Shown here one piece after another: positions 46,201-56,954 of a DNA stretch of 64,000 bases. Made by a program: the position numbers and the translations under genes. The notes beneath the pieces are model-generated. The model was not told the DNA's origin and searched no databases. It worked only from the letters and a program-made list of their open reading frames with translations. Origin of the DNA: Acanthococcus lagerstroemiae. Lineage: Eukaryota > Arthropoda > Insecta > Hemiptera > Eriococcidae. Every line of letters begins with the position of its first letter. The first letter of the stretch is position 1. The stretch covers positions 38,833,574 to 38,897,573 of the forward strand of contig CM063114.1 of the NCBI GenBank assembly GCA_031841125.1, given 5' to 3'.

Positions 46201-47793
46201 GAATGGGGAGCTTTTTGCTACCGGAGAAATTATTTACCTGGTGGAATGCCATCATCAGTAGTTAATACTTGGAAAAGCTACATTTCCTGGAAAGAGATAC
46301 CGTTGTAGTTCTTCATTGCCTTCAACAGGGTTTATCTGTTTCCTTCTTCTAGGTACTTTTAAGGTCGCGATGTTAACAATACATAACCTCACAAAGAGTC
46401 TTTTTATTTTATTTTTTACGCTCAAACCTCCACACCACAGCAAGGTATCACCCAAGAATAGGGATTTTAGTGTATTCAAACTAATCTAAAGAACCCAAAA
46501 CCATGATGACATACAGATCCTTTTCCCCGGATATCTTCGAATGTACATGTACAAGTATATTAGAAACCTACACGTGTAGGTATTATAGGTAGATACTAGA
46601 TTATGAGTGTTTTCATTACCTTTGGATAAAAAGTGTACCATGATGGAGAATCATCTGAAACTTTTTTCCGACAGCACCACAAGAAAGTTGCGTTGATCAA
46701 GCCTGAGATCATTAACTGTATGAAGAAACATTAATTAGAATGTGGTATAGTATACCTATGGAACATATTATGAAGATGAACTCCAAGCACTGGCGTAGGA
46801 AGGTCTCAGTCTTGAGGGAAGGGACTGGTCACTACAGCACATATTCCATCACTCTATTGCCGTAATTAATGCGCTAAAATACATTTTTGATGCTCTTTTT
46901 GACTGCAGAGGGGGGGGGGGTCTAAATACTGCAATATTTCTAATTCTGAGGATCCATCTTAAATTACAAAGTACTAAAAATGCTTATTCCATCGTCCACG
47001 CTCTTCTAATGTACAGGCAACACTGCTCTACTGTGTGCTTGTTCATATTATAATTCATAATAAGTAGTGGTATGCTTAATTACTCACCAATCCACCACTC
47101 CAATATGGAATATCTCGATCCTTCAGATTAGGAATTTGAGTTAACATCCAAACCGATAGTAGCAAAATGAGCAACGCTGTTTTGTTTTGTAAACAGACAA
47201 AGTATTTTGCCAGTGTTGGATATTTGACTATGATGGAGAGATGACCAGTACCGGCTGCAAAAACAAAGCGAAAATCTGAATAGCGGGATTACAACGGGTG
47301 AGGTTACGTGTAGTATTTTAAGACTTAGTAATGAGTTGTGGGCGAATTAATTATCGATATTTAAAAATTTCGCTACGGTTAAAAGTCTCCGCAAACAGGA
47401 CACGTTCTATACCCAAATAAATTAGTATCTGCTTGGTGTCCTATACATGCACTTCACATGTCTAGCGACGCATTCCTCGCGGTCATAGGATCATCTTCTT
47501 AATGACTGAGCTCTAGAATTTGTAAGTAATCAGCACCGAGTTTGTGTACCAATTCTTGACCATTTTACGTTACCTTTTTTGCCGGTGCGGCTCATGGCGA
47601 TCATGCGACTATGTCGTAGTGCATTCTTGGTGGGCGTATGTCGCCCACCAATGTCCGAGCCAACAATATTAATAGGCACGGTGGTGTTGAGGCAATGCGT
47701 TTGTGTTAATCTACTCGGACTGCTGGAGCTTTGACGGAAGTCCGCTGATGTTATCGACGTGTCCGGCGATTTTGCGGTCAAAGGCGTATCCAT
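43211..47793 (-). CDS. Four-transmembrane protein, CD20/sarcospan-like layout, 4 exons
   Basis: Exons 47793-47574, 47254-47088, 46715-46620 and 43594-43211; phases agree and give 288 residues. The cytosolic N-terminus (1-98) is Ser/Thr-rich and basic near its end. Hydrophobic segments: TM1 about 99-115 (ALLILLLSVWMLTQI), TM2 about 124-144 (YWSGGLLMISGLINATFLWCC), TM3 162-189 (IAALAITILAALTCLCALIF), TM4 about 234-265 (LLAIALIGSAVANGVGAIVS). The TM3-TM4 loop has three cysteines (ECKP, SCVC) that could form disulfides. Short TM1-TM2 loop, PYWSGG before TM2 and a larger TM3-TM4 loop are as in MS4A/CD20-like, sarcospan and related tetraspan families; the exact family is not resolved. For exon 3 the acceptor catacag (exon from 46715) is chosen because the next acceptor gives an immediate stop. 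Intron 3 holds an RTE LINE. Confidence 0.85.
43690..46255 (-). mobile_element. RTE-clade LINE with endonuclease and RT, in intron 3 of the four-TM gene
   Basis: Endonuclease start at 46160-46030 (minus): GTWNLRSLNGVGRLENLKRE, LGIVGISEVRWKEK. A linker (45250-44954: EENPGKTKREDKKPWMKEEI) is followed by RT: KKGEVTGSDGMENEI, NNYRSISLTSNISNIFGKIV, EQAGFKKGYSAIDHIF. The RT stops being readable near 43690, before the FADD block, so the 3' part is missing. About 210 bp at 44585-44795 break the KVKRWAEYVE-to-KRPLNFSSYF stretch and look inserted. Frame breaks throughout. Confidence 0.85.
46850..46930 (+). repeat. Short dispersed repeat shared with 16670-16760
   Basis: attgccgtaattaatgcgct, aaaatacattttt and a following G-run match attgctgtacttaatccgcg, aaaatacatttt and a G-run at 16670-16760. 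Confidence 0.5.
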
Positions 47794-49287
47794 TTCGAGG
47801 TTTCAGTTTCAGCTAATGATCACAGCGATGTTATTACGCCGGTTTCGAGTTTCCTCTCGTTCATGTTTTCTGTATATTCTGGAAGAATATCGAAACGGAA
47901 TATAGAATTACCTGAACGGTACCTACACGAGAATGGATGGAAAATGGATAAGGCGAACGAGCGGTGATAGACAGCAGACCCTAAATAGGTACACAATATG
48001 CAGATACGTTCTTCGAATTCGATTGTAATTTGTTTTCAAAAACGAATGATGAACAATTGACTGAACGAAACGAAGACAAGCATTGTGTGCATCAAGTTAC
48101 TTGGAATACGCCGGTGGAGGCGAAAGCTGTAGGACTATAATTAGAGGATTTCCGGCGCCGTGAAACAAAAGAGAATAAAAACTAATGAAGTCCGACAGAC
48201 TTGAAACACGCGCTCGTACCTATTTTACTTCAATGTACTTTGTACAGAAACAAACCCGTGACTCGGCCACTATTTCATCCAGCTATACAAATGTAATTTG
48301 TATCAATATTTGCATCGCGCCCCAGTCAAATGAACATGTGGAATTTGTAATGGATTAATTTTCGGGATTACAATACGTGTTAAGAAATTCATCTCGTGGC
48401 GACTTCGCCGTAAATTCTTTTCAAAATGGATTTACGTCTTTTATCTCGAAAAGTGGTGCCTGTTATACGTGACAAAATCCACTTGGATGATATTAGATAT
48501 ATGCTTATAGAGGAGACTCTGGGATAAATGATGTAGCGTGCTTGCCAGTACGAGAGTCTTTTATGCTATCGAAGATCTTGGGAATTCCTGCTGTGACTGA
48601 ACTACTGAATCGTTTTCGGTTTTGAAAAAAGTGGCCGAACTGCTGGTGCATATGTCTGCAGTTCAACTTCATTACGATTCATATGTCTTATCATAAAACT
48701 GGAGCATTGCTTATGATATAGAAGCACAGTATTACTTTCAACATCTACCTAGGAGTGATCAAAAAACGTGAAAAAATGTGACAGATTATCAACAACTCTA
48801 TCAGTCTACAGACATGGAAGAAAAGAAAATTAACAGTGATGTAGATGAAGAAAATATTTCTAAAGCCCCACCTTCAAATTTAGCGACGTTCAGTTCATCA
48901 AGCATTCTAAGAACTCAATTATCCTCACTTCCAAATGTACTAAAGATCCATTTTCCCTTGTAAATGCTATGGAAAATCTAATATTACTCGTCTTGTTATA
49001 ATTTTTATACCTAACTAACTGACCCGTGGGCTTAAGTGAGTTCGATGGAGAACATTAGTACCTAGTTTTGTATCGCAGTACACATTTTATTACCTTATTG
49101 TCCGGCTGGGCAGTGACTCCACCCTCGAATTCTATTGATATTCTCGCTAAATCTAGTTCTCAATTTGATCTCGCTAAACATACATCTCGACACCTACCTT
49201 CGATCTTTTTCTCTGACTGGTAGTAACAGGATCCTGAAGCTACCTCACACTCTTAGGTACTCAAATGTCTTTCGTGTATTTCATTTG
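47794..49287. other. Upstream of the four-TM gene; no other gene recognised
   Basis: Should contain the four-TM promoter and 5' UTR next to 47793. The reading frame at 48778-48963 (ATG-less region, Ser-rich) has no recognisable family and weak coding character. Confidence 0.45.
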
Positions 49288-49435
49288 TAGGGTGTGCCAA
49301 TTCACTTTTTCTTCTGTAGTTCAGAGCACTTTCGGCTGCTAAGCCATCATCAGTGGAGTACCCAGTACCCTAAATGAGACTTGTCTCTTGTGGTCCTGTA
49401 GTCATAGTCGAGAGTAGTACCCTATGATGAACCTG
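49288..49435 (-). mobile_element. Penelope-like terminal repeat, inverted copy, with the same ribozyme-like core
   Basis: Reverse complement of the 33743-33904 repeat: gggtgtgccaattcactttt, then cttctgta, gcactttcggctgct and ccatcatcagtggagtaccc. The core, read on the minus strand, is ctgatga (49353-49347), ggc...gcc and gaaa (49333-49330). The loop differs from copy 1 while the core is intact. Confidence 0.6.
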
Positions 49436-49566
49436 TTTAGTCATGTACTCCTATTGGTTGTCTGTGGTTATGCAGTCTGTCCAATCAGTGAGTGTTATTA
49501 GTTGTGTGCTCCTATTGGTTGTCTGTGATTGTGCAGTCTGTCCAATCCATGGGTGTTAAGTCATTA
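49436..49566 (+). repeat. Tandem duplication of a ~65-bp unit inside the Penelope-like element
   Basis: Two copies of a unit with ctcctattggttgtctgtg and gcagtctgtccaatc, about 90 percent identical. Confidence 0.75.
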
Positions 49567-50633
49567 CAGTGAAACCTGTCTATAGTGGACTCGTCTAATG
49601 TGGAAAACCTATCACTGTGGGAAAAAACATGTGGTCCATTGAGAAAACCTATATATTTCAATGTATAATCTGGAAAACCTGTCTAACATGGAAGTGGAAA
49701 CTGAAAATGTACAAAAATCCTGTGTAAAATGGAAATTGGCACGTGTCTTTCATCGATTTTTCTACGTTAACACAGGTTTCTTTAAGGTAGTGTGGCTCTT
49801 GTGCAGTGTGTATTGGAAGAGTTTTGCCGGGGCCAGAACAGAGACATACAAAATTAAATATACAAATGTGTATTCATTCGAACTGTGCAAACAATAACGC
49901 TGGAACTAAACCTAATATTGATAATCGGTGATGGTTACTTTAACTCCCATAAGAAAACACATGGAGCAAAGATCAGTATGTTACAACCTGAGAATAAGAA
50001 ATTTCTTAGAAACCAAAAGTATACATTTTTAATCCAGAAGCGTTTCAGCATTATTTGTTAATAAATTTTTCGTTACCAACAAATTTCTTATTCTCAGGTA
50101 GAAACATAATGACCTTTGCTCCATGTGGCAAAAGTTGGGCATTTTTGCTCACAGTAACCAAGAACTGTAACTCACTGTGTGACGTCAAACCACCGTTCTC
50201 TTTCAAAAAATATCTATTTGACGCTAGCGCTTCTACAGTTTGCACGAAACGTTGTTATTATTGTAAAATTATTATTTTTTGTTTACCTCGCTAATGTGGA
50301 AAACCTATTACTATGGAAATTGGAAATTTTTGGAGTGGGCCGTTGAGTTTCCACTATAGACAAGTCTCCTTTGAGTATAAATCTCCTGGAGAGATAGAAA
50401 TCGGATTATTTACATTATACAAGCGTGGAACTGTAGAGCGCGCTATACCAGTGACGCGCGCGTTCACGCGCGTTACTGTCATGCGAATGCCCTGTTGTAA
50501 ACAAACTGATTGCCATAAGCTTTCATTAGCACCAGGGGCATCTGCATGACTGAAATGCGCGCCCTACAGGTGCGGCATAGGAAACATGGTTTCTATCCCT
50601 CCAGGAGATTTATACTCAAAGCAGGTCTCACTG
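49567..50633. mobile_element. Pogo/Tigger-type element inserted in the Penelope-like element, composite right end
   Basis: Left end cagtgaaacctgtctatagt at 49567; right end gcaggtctcactg at 50633; TA on both sides (49565-49566 and 50634-50635). The complement of the left end (tttccactatagacaagtct) appears at 50348-50367, so the original right end may be there. The last 260 bp carry a separate perfect inverted pair gagtataaatctcctggag (50374-50392) and its complement (50599-50617), suggesting a second MITE at the end. No transposase found. Confidence 0.6.
49958..50127. repeat. 47-bp inverted repeat with 76-nt spacer
   Basis: Arms 49958-50004 (cacatggagcaaagatcagt and onward) and 50081-50127 are about 90 percent complementary; the transcript would fold into a long hairpin. 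Lies inside the pogo-type element. Confidence 0.85.
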
Positions 50634-50639
50634 TAGTTG

Positions 50640-51300
50640 GAATAAGTTCTCATTTTGGAAGTTAGCTGTTGTGTTTATTAGGTTGTTTTGTTTTGTTTTT
50701 GCCTTTATTATTTCTAGCTGTTCTTTTAAATTCATTTTTCTTGTGTTATTTTCTATGTGTAGGATTTTATACTTTTCTGTCAATTTGTCATTGTTATGTC
50801 CCTGGTCATTGCAGTGCTTCCAAACAGTGATTTGTCATCATTTAGCTTCTGTGATTTTTCATGTACTTTAATTCTGGTTGTGAATTTTCTGCCTGTTTCT
50901 CCAATGTAGGTCATGTCACAGTGTTCACAGTCCAGTCTGGATACTCCGCTATTGTTGTTTCTGTCCTTTGATTCTGTTTTGTTATTGCTTATTGGTTTGA
51001 TCAGAGGTGGTCTGTTTGTGATTCCGAGTTTTATGTTGTATTGTTTGAAGATTTTCTGTATTTTCTATGTATGTGTTCCTGTGAATGGTATTGCTCCTGC
51101 ATATTTGTCTGTTTTTGTCGTTGTTGGTTCAGTGTCTATGCCTTTTGGTTGTGTTAGTTTGTTAATTATTCTGTCTATACTGTTTGTGGTTGGTAATTTG
51201 TTTAATTTTGTTGATTTCTGTTATTCTGATGTTGTTGTCATTTAGTATGTTGACTGCTCTGTGGCAGTAGTTGTGTAGTGCTGCCGGTATTATTGCCTCA
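50640..51300 (-). pseudogene. Penelope-like element 3' ORF with GIY-YIG endonuclease remnant
   Basis: Minus frame near 51130-50800: YAGAIPFTGTHT, KIQKIFKQYNIKLGITNRPP, GVSRLDCEHCDMTYIGETGR, KFTTRIKVHEKSQKLNDDKS. The Cys pair CEHC and TYIGETGRKFTTRIKVH are the GIY-YIG core of Penelope-like elements (the first motif, usually GVYKL, is GVSRL here). Stops at about 51068 and 50790 and frame loss show it is dead. The RT part is absent. The same-strand terminal repeat at 49288-49435 is probably its 3' end, with the pogo-type element inserted between. Confidence 0.75.
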
Positions 51301-51307
51301 GTGTGGG

Positions 51308-51480
51308 TGGGTTTTCTGTAAGGGGTCTCGAGGGGGCAAAATCTTGGGCTTCCCTTCTAATTAGGGTACGTAATTTTTTATAGCCTAAAACCTCCAGGTT
51401 TATACAAACACATCCAAAAAGTACGAATCCCCCAACTCTTATAGTTTACCCATCAACCTCATATATATTAAAGATGAATG
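51308..51480 (-). repeat. Third, inverted copy of the 3330-3955 repeat family
   Basis: Read in reverse: gaggttgatgggtaaactat, gggggattcgtactttttgg, gtttgtataaacctggaggt, then tttaggctataaaaaatta. It aligns with both units of the 3.3-kb tandem at roughly 75 percent. Confidence 0.7.
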
Positions 51481-52230
51481 CATAATACATATACCTATTA
51501 CTATCAAAACAGTTACACCCTAAAAGATAAACTTTGTATTTATCCTTTTGTTTTAATTGCTTGATAGGTTACATCAACTGACCAGGCAATAACAGGGGTG
51601 TCATTCCTTTTATCGATCAGTGTTGACTACAGTGCAGATACTTGTTTATACAATGCAGATACTTGTTTAGAACTTAGTACATCAATCAAAATGTCGACTT
51701 CACTACACAACAGCATAAAAAACAATGGGATGAGATTATATGATTTTAGCTGTATTTTGAATGCTGAATACGATTGCGTTAACCAATTTTCTCAAGAATC
51801 TCTCGTTTTCCATGTTCAAAATCAAAATTTCATCAAATTTTTCTCGTTTTATTCCTTTTTGTTGTCCACAAATAGGTACACTGATACTGATAACAATACT
51901 GAACACGCATTGTTTGATTAGTGGTATCATCTTGATGATATTAAAATTCGCATTTCAGATAGGAGATAAGAGAAAAAATGAACTATAATCCTAAAATTAA
52001 CATCGGCATTAAATTTCTCGCTGAAAATACTTATAGAACCATATGTTCTCATGTCATTGTTTTCTTTTTTACAAAATCTCAAATTTTTGTGTAGTGCTAT
52101 GGACAAATCAGTTGATGGCTATTCAATGCAGAATGCATGTCGCCTTGTACACTACAATGTTTGTGGTAACGTCGATGCCTACTGAATACTGTGTTGATGG
52201 TTATTTTGATTTGTGTGGATATACTTAGAG
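51481..52230. other. AT-rich stretch, possible trace of LINE endonuclease only
   Basis: The minus frame at 51930-51736 reads VISISVPICGQQKGIKREKF, faintly like the apurinic endonuclease block of LINEs. Not enough to call. Confidence 0.3.
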
Positions 52231-52231
52231 C

Positions 52232-52715
52232 CTATTCTTCCAAAACATGTTAAGTAAAAAAAAAACTATTTCGCAGGAGTAAAGCTCTAGATAGGAGAGT
52301 ACAATCGTCCCCCATTTTGAATGCAACCGAGCCCGTTGATGACGAATTGACTACGCGGTACGCTCCGCATAGTCGGATTCGGCCTCCACGGGCACAGTTG
52401 AAGTCAAAAATGGCGGACGATTGTACTTCCACAAAGTATACAGAGCTCTAGCAGGAGGAGCAAATTACTGTATCACGCTCTCTTCCAAAACGTGTGAAGT
52501 CAAAAAAAGTTATTTTGCAGGAGGAGCAAATTACAGTATCACGCTCTTGTAAAAGAACGTTAAAAACTAGGTCTTTACTGAGTAATTTTCTCTATACTAT
52601 TGTGCGTGATCGGCTCGCAGCTGGCATTACGACCATGGGGACTACATTCTCTACCAGAATGTGCTCTTGTCTCAAAATCAATATTTCTTGACTTAACACG
52701 TTTTGGAAGAATGGG
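52232..52715. mobile_element. TIR element of ~480 bp carrying a nested MITE
   Basis: Left end gcctattcttccaaaacatg (about 52231) and right end cgttttggaagaatgggc (to about 52715) are inverted over about 25 bp. Inside, a 36-bp unit with gcaggaggagcaaattac occurs twice (52449-52485, 52517-52552), each after cttccaaaacgtg-type text. 52289-52428 is a separate insertion. Confidence 0.65.
52289..52428. mobile_element. Nested foldback MITE, 140 bp
   Basis: Ends agtacaatcgtcccccattt and, in reverse from 52428, agtacaatcgtccgccattt; the arms pair over about 40 bp. Starting the element at caatcg would leave TA flanks, as for a Tc1/mariner MITE. Confidence 0.75.
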
Positions 52716-52843
52716 CTTCACTTGTTGACTACAATGTCTATAGTTATGTTGATGGTACATTCTTCAATGTTTTCTCGTCAACAATTTCAACTAGACTGTT
52801 GGTTATAAACAATTCAGATGCTTGTTGACTACACTATTTACAG

Positions 52844-53459
52844 CAGGGACGTACCAATAGGGGGCAGGAGGCAACTTACCCTCCTGCAGGAATTTTTCAC
52901 TCAGCCATTGGGAAAATTCTCCATTTCAGTCAGGCTAGTTGGAAAAATCCAACAAGCTTAAAAGTTCTATTTTTGCTATGATACTTGGAAATTGAGTTGA
53001 GAAGTCGGGAAAGCCCAAGTCAAAAGGTTTTTCAGCTTTTGCTTTGATACAAGGGAATTTTGAGTTTAGTCAGTTGCATGGGCGTAGCTAGAACTTTTTC
53101 CAGAGGGGGGCAAGAGTAAAATTATATTGACGCCAGTTACACATTTTCATTGTCTAGCTTCTAGGCTTCTAGGCACATCCTATTTTCTTCGAATTTTATT
53201 CAGCTGGCTTTAAATATTCAAAAGTAATCTTGTGAGCACTGGAACATGATTTTTTTCAAAATCCAGGGGGAGTCAATTGCCCCGTTGCCCCTCCCTTCCC
53301 CTCGCTGGCTACGCCCGTGGTCAGTTGGAAAAATTCAACAGGTCAAACGATTTTTTCCTTGCTTTGATATTTGAGAATTCTGAGTTGAGTCAGTTGGAAC
53401 CTCCACAATCCCCCCCGCCGCCACACACACACCAGAAAAAATTCTTCGGTACGTCCCTG
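52844..53459. mobile_element. hAT MITE carrying another hAT MITE
   Basis: Ends cagggacgtaccaatag (52844) and, in reverse from 53459, cagggacgtaccgaagaat. Target duplication atttacag (52836-52843) versus atttagag (53460-53467), 7 of 8. Without the nested insertion at 53077-53319 and one copy of its duplication, the element is 365 bp. Confidence 0.8.
53077..53319. mobile_element. Nested 243-bp hAT MITE with perfect 8-bp duplication
   Basis: Ends catgggcgtagctag and, in reverse from 53319, cacgggcgtagccagc; flanked by gtcagttg at 53069-53076 and 53320-53327, identical. Inserted later than its host MITE. Confidence 0.87.
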
Positions 53460-53572
53460 ATTTAGAGTAATTCCTACTAAGCACTCATGCATGTTTTTTG
53501 TCCACTGAAATATATAGATGTTAACATAAACATACATCGCTATTAAACTTACAGTATCAACATTTGTATAGA

Positions 53573-53694
53573 CAAGGCTTACCAGAATCCCTCGGCACTG
53601 ATGCGATGCCCGAAAGGGTAGTTTCCAGTGCTGGGGGTGCGGTGTCTTAGGGGCCACTTTGGCATCGTCCCACCACACCAAGGCTTACCAGAAT
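53573..53694 (+). mobile_element. 90-bp LINE 3'-end insertion with perfect 16-bp target duplication
   Basis: caaggcttaccagaat occurs at 53573-53588 and 53679-53694. The 90 bp between contain gggggtgcggtgtcttaggg and end ccaccacac; they resemble the 3' end of the LINE at 13790-15310 (gggggtgcggtgtcccaggg, ccatacacc). A severely 5'-truncated LINE or a SINE using that tail. Confidence 0.85.
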
Positions 53695-53769
53695 GTATCT
53701 ACAGTACAAATGTCTTGGATTTCGATGGTGTGCCGAACAGCTGACATTTAAAGTTCTTTAAAAGATTTT

Positions 53770-53995
53770 CCCACGATTGTAGAAGACACCAAAAAGTGGC
53801 TTAAGACTCGTTCAAGACTCTTGAAGAGGCTTGCAAACTTGTTCAAGACTCGCTAAAATAGTTCACAACTCGTTTGAGACTCAAAAATACCTGTACAAGA
53901 CTCTGTAACGAATCTTCTAGATTTTTTTAAAGTTCGCCAAGGTTCGGTATATTAGTCCTTTTCGAGACTCGGTCATACATGTTTAAGATTCCAAT
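53770..53995 (+). repeat. gact-type degenerate short-unit array
   Basis: aagactcgttcaagactctt, aacttgttcaagactcgcta and tttgagactc recur; same class as 28480-29920. Confidence 0.6.
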
Positions 53996-55180
53996 CTAAC
54001 TACACTCCTATAGGCTTGCCTGCTGAAATCGTGTAATAGTTTTCCATTGGTTACCTTGATATGTTTACAGTAGCGGCGGAGCCAGCCTAGTGTTTGATGG
54101 GGTCTGTTCTCGATCAGAGGGGAGAAGTGTTAGAGAAGGTGCTAGAATTAGAGAAACTCTCTGACGATGTTGCAAAGTGGGGGTAGAGACTCCCTGCCCT
54201 TCTCATGTTTGAAACATTTTCAATTTCAGTTTTTCTTTCTGAGAAAAGCAATTATTATTGCTCCCCATTGATCTCCCGATGTATTCGCTTCCGAGTTCTA
54301 CGAAAACTTCGTCATTTTCCCTCTACGGCCCTGATCATTACCTATGCTTCGGCGCTGCTCACTTTAAAGCGCTACACGTGTACAATTTTTTCAAATCTTC
54401 AGTTATCTCAAGTTGCAAACGATGACCTTACATTGGCAAACTGAATAATTACTCGCATGCCAGTTTGTGTATATCTCGTTCCTGAAGTAAATTTCAAATG
54501 AATTCCACGAACACTCTCACTGCAATATTCGAATTTATGTAAATTTTCTTTCTTTCTGCTAATACCGTGTGTCGTTCCCAAGACTGTAATCAGTGACATG
54601 ATGTGTTTATTGGAATTTGTCTATTTAAAAAAACTAGTTCGATAACCACACGTTAGGTTAACCAGCTGTTATTTCAGTCCGAGCTCGAGTATTTTTCGTC
54701 GTTGGTTTAATTTAAAACCCAAATTTAAAATACAGGCTTTTTACGTGTTACACAGCTGCGTGTAATAAATACGAGAAAACGTGCATTAGTATTATCACAT
54801 TCGTACTACATAAAAACCATTTCTGGCATGCGGGCTTCTCTTACATAAACGATATACCTAATCTAAATTAAACACTGGTTATGATACAGAAAGTTGTGTA
54901 TCACCTGCAGGCTCAGCAGTCTTACGAAAACTCATAACCATCCTGTTTTTTGGCGATTTCTACATGATACCTACTGAATTACAATTCAAGTTCTCAAATT
55001 CCACAAAAATTACGACCTCGAAGTGATGGCGATGAAATTCTAGTCGGGAGGGTATGTTGTCCATGTATCACCATTTGTCCACTAGTGCTGCTCCCATCCT
55101 CCCCCACGTGGAATACGTGTATTCTGGGCTTTCTTTCTGACGTAATTCCTCGTCGACGTATTATGGAAAATCGATACTCA
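53996..55180. other. No recognised gene or repeat
   Basis: AT-rich, no long reading frame with family resemblance. Part of it would be intron if the candidate exon at 55182 is real. Confidence 0.4.
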
Positions 55181-55181
55181 C

Positions 55182-55199
55182 CTCGACCGCACTCTTCAT
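55182..55199 (-). CDS. Candidate first coding exon, MKSAVE then a perfect donor
   Basis: The minus strand reads ATG and five more codons, followed at 55181 by gtgagtat. The upstream 200 bp are not obviously repetitive apart from a two-copy 52-bp duplication. If real it begins a gene whose next exon I cannot locate; the four-TM gene's first exon does not splice to it in frame. A chance ATG plus donor is quite possible. Confidence 0.25.
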
Positions 55200-55210
55200 T
55201 GTGATAGATC

Positions 55211-55306
55211 GTTGATGTTCAAAACCATTACCGGGCCCACTACACGAACCACGATTGATCACTAATGCTCAAAACCATTACCGGGCCCACTGCACGAACC
55301 ACGAGA
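55211..55306 (+). repeat. Tandem duplication of a ~51-bp unit
   Basis: Two copies of caaaaccattaccgggcccac and gcacgaaccacga-type text, about 88 percent identical, immediately upstream of the candidate exon at 55182. Confidence 0.85.
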
Positions 55307-56659
55307 GGACAATTTCAAAATTTCGAAACAACACCGTAGTCGAACCGACAGCAATTTCGAATGTATCGTAAAGCGTACGAGTATTTACTGAAAACGAAAC
55401 GAGTCACCGAGTCCGGTTTATGGGTTTAGATGATTGGTGGCCGCGACAAGTTGGAAGGGAGGATCAGTTTTTGTAGAACTACTTACGACTAGTTATCCTT
55501 GTAGGTGTTTTATGGTATGCATGTTAATGGTACTACATGCAAGAGGAATATTAATACAAGAAGGGCCAACGTTCGACACCATCGTACTGAATAGCTTTTC
55601 CGTGTACTTTGGAATTCGAAAAAAAAAAAGGAACCTTCGAGGACCCGAAAATCTGATCTCTATAGCTGGCGGTGTGGCGCTAGAACTGAATTTGTATGGA
55701 ACAACTTATTTCGGCGTTGCGAGTGGACAGTTTCACAAGCTCAGCAAAATAAATTCTTGAATTTACGAGAATGAACGGAACTCTTGTAATTATTGCGAGC
55801 TCGTTAAACCAGGCAATGAATTTACTACGTAAGACAAATTATAACAGCTTACTCGATTCCAGTGCTTCATCTGTTTTTGGGTGATTCTTGAAAACAAAAG
55901 GTACATTCGGCTTCCAGCATCAGTGTAATCAGCCAACCTAGATTTGTGGGCCGGGGCTCATAGGAGGCTGACAAGTATGAAAATAATCCTGATAATTCTT
56001 TCGCTTGTATTTCAGAAGATTTAGGGGCTAAGCCCCCTAGCCTTCCTATATCAGTGTGACCGATGTAGTTGTTTCTTCCTTCGCCAGACAGTGTTGATAC
56101 TTGTCGCAGTGCAACCCCCTCCCTCCTATTCTACATTTTTTTTAGTTGGACCCTCAAACGAGAGACATGTAGGTCCCTTTCCTGGGTGGACATTGAGTGA
56201 GTAGACTACAATGTCCAACAAGGAAAACTGTTAATTCGGGTAGTCACGTCACTGATCATGATGTAAGTGAAAACTAAAGAAGTCCGTAGCTACTGTGGTT
56301 AAAGGTCTCTTTTAATTGCTTGTCTAGTTGTGCCTGATTTCAGTGATTGTTTGTTGTTGTTTTTTTCATTAATTGAAAAGGAAATGGAGAATAATTACAA
56401 TTTAAGCTCAAGTCGCCAAAATTTTAAATCGCCAGAATTGCGCACGGCGAATTGTGACTAAAATCTTGTCAATTTATAACTCAATTCTCCAAATATGGCG
56501 TTAAAATCGTCAGATTGGTCCTACTGTCCTATATACTCCTATGATTACCAGCCCCTTGGAGCCTGAACATGTTGGAGGACTTGTTTTTAAGCAAATGGAA
56601 TGTAGCCTTATGCAATAGCCGCAAAGTTTATTAATTTTAACTGTTGACCTATATCTGTG

Positions 56660-56945
56660 ATTGCAGATTGGAAAAGGTATTTATCTGGCAAAAACATCGG
56701 TTTACTTGACAGGTTTGACTGTTTTCGCGCATGCTCTTTCATGTGGTAACGTCAGAAAAATTCCCAACTCAGAAAAAAGTAACAGCATAATGCGAATGAG
56801 AAAAAGTATTTACGTGGCAAAAAATCGGTTTAATTTTCTTGACGAACTTGACCTTTTATTCTCGACCACGCTCTCTTATGTAGTGACGTCAGAAAAATTG
56901 CCAACTCAGAAAAAAAAAGTAACAGAATTAATCCAAAATTAACAG
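56660..56945 (+). repeat. Tandem duplication of a ~140-bp unit
   Basis: Each unit has aaaggtatttatctggcaaa or aaaagtatttacgtggcaaa, then atcggttta, a gctctttcatgtggtaacgt-type segment and gtcagaaaaattccc. About 75 percent identity. Confidence 0.75.
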
Positions 56946-56954
56946 AATAATGTT

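Noticed and set aside
50913..51245. 110-codon hydrophobic plus-strand frame
   Set aside because: Antisense of the Penelope-like GIY-YIG coding remnant.
55434..55760. 108-codon plus-strand frame
   Set aside because: No recognisable domain, no supporting splice context, and composition like the noncoding surroundings.
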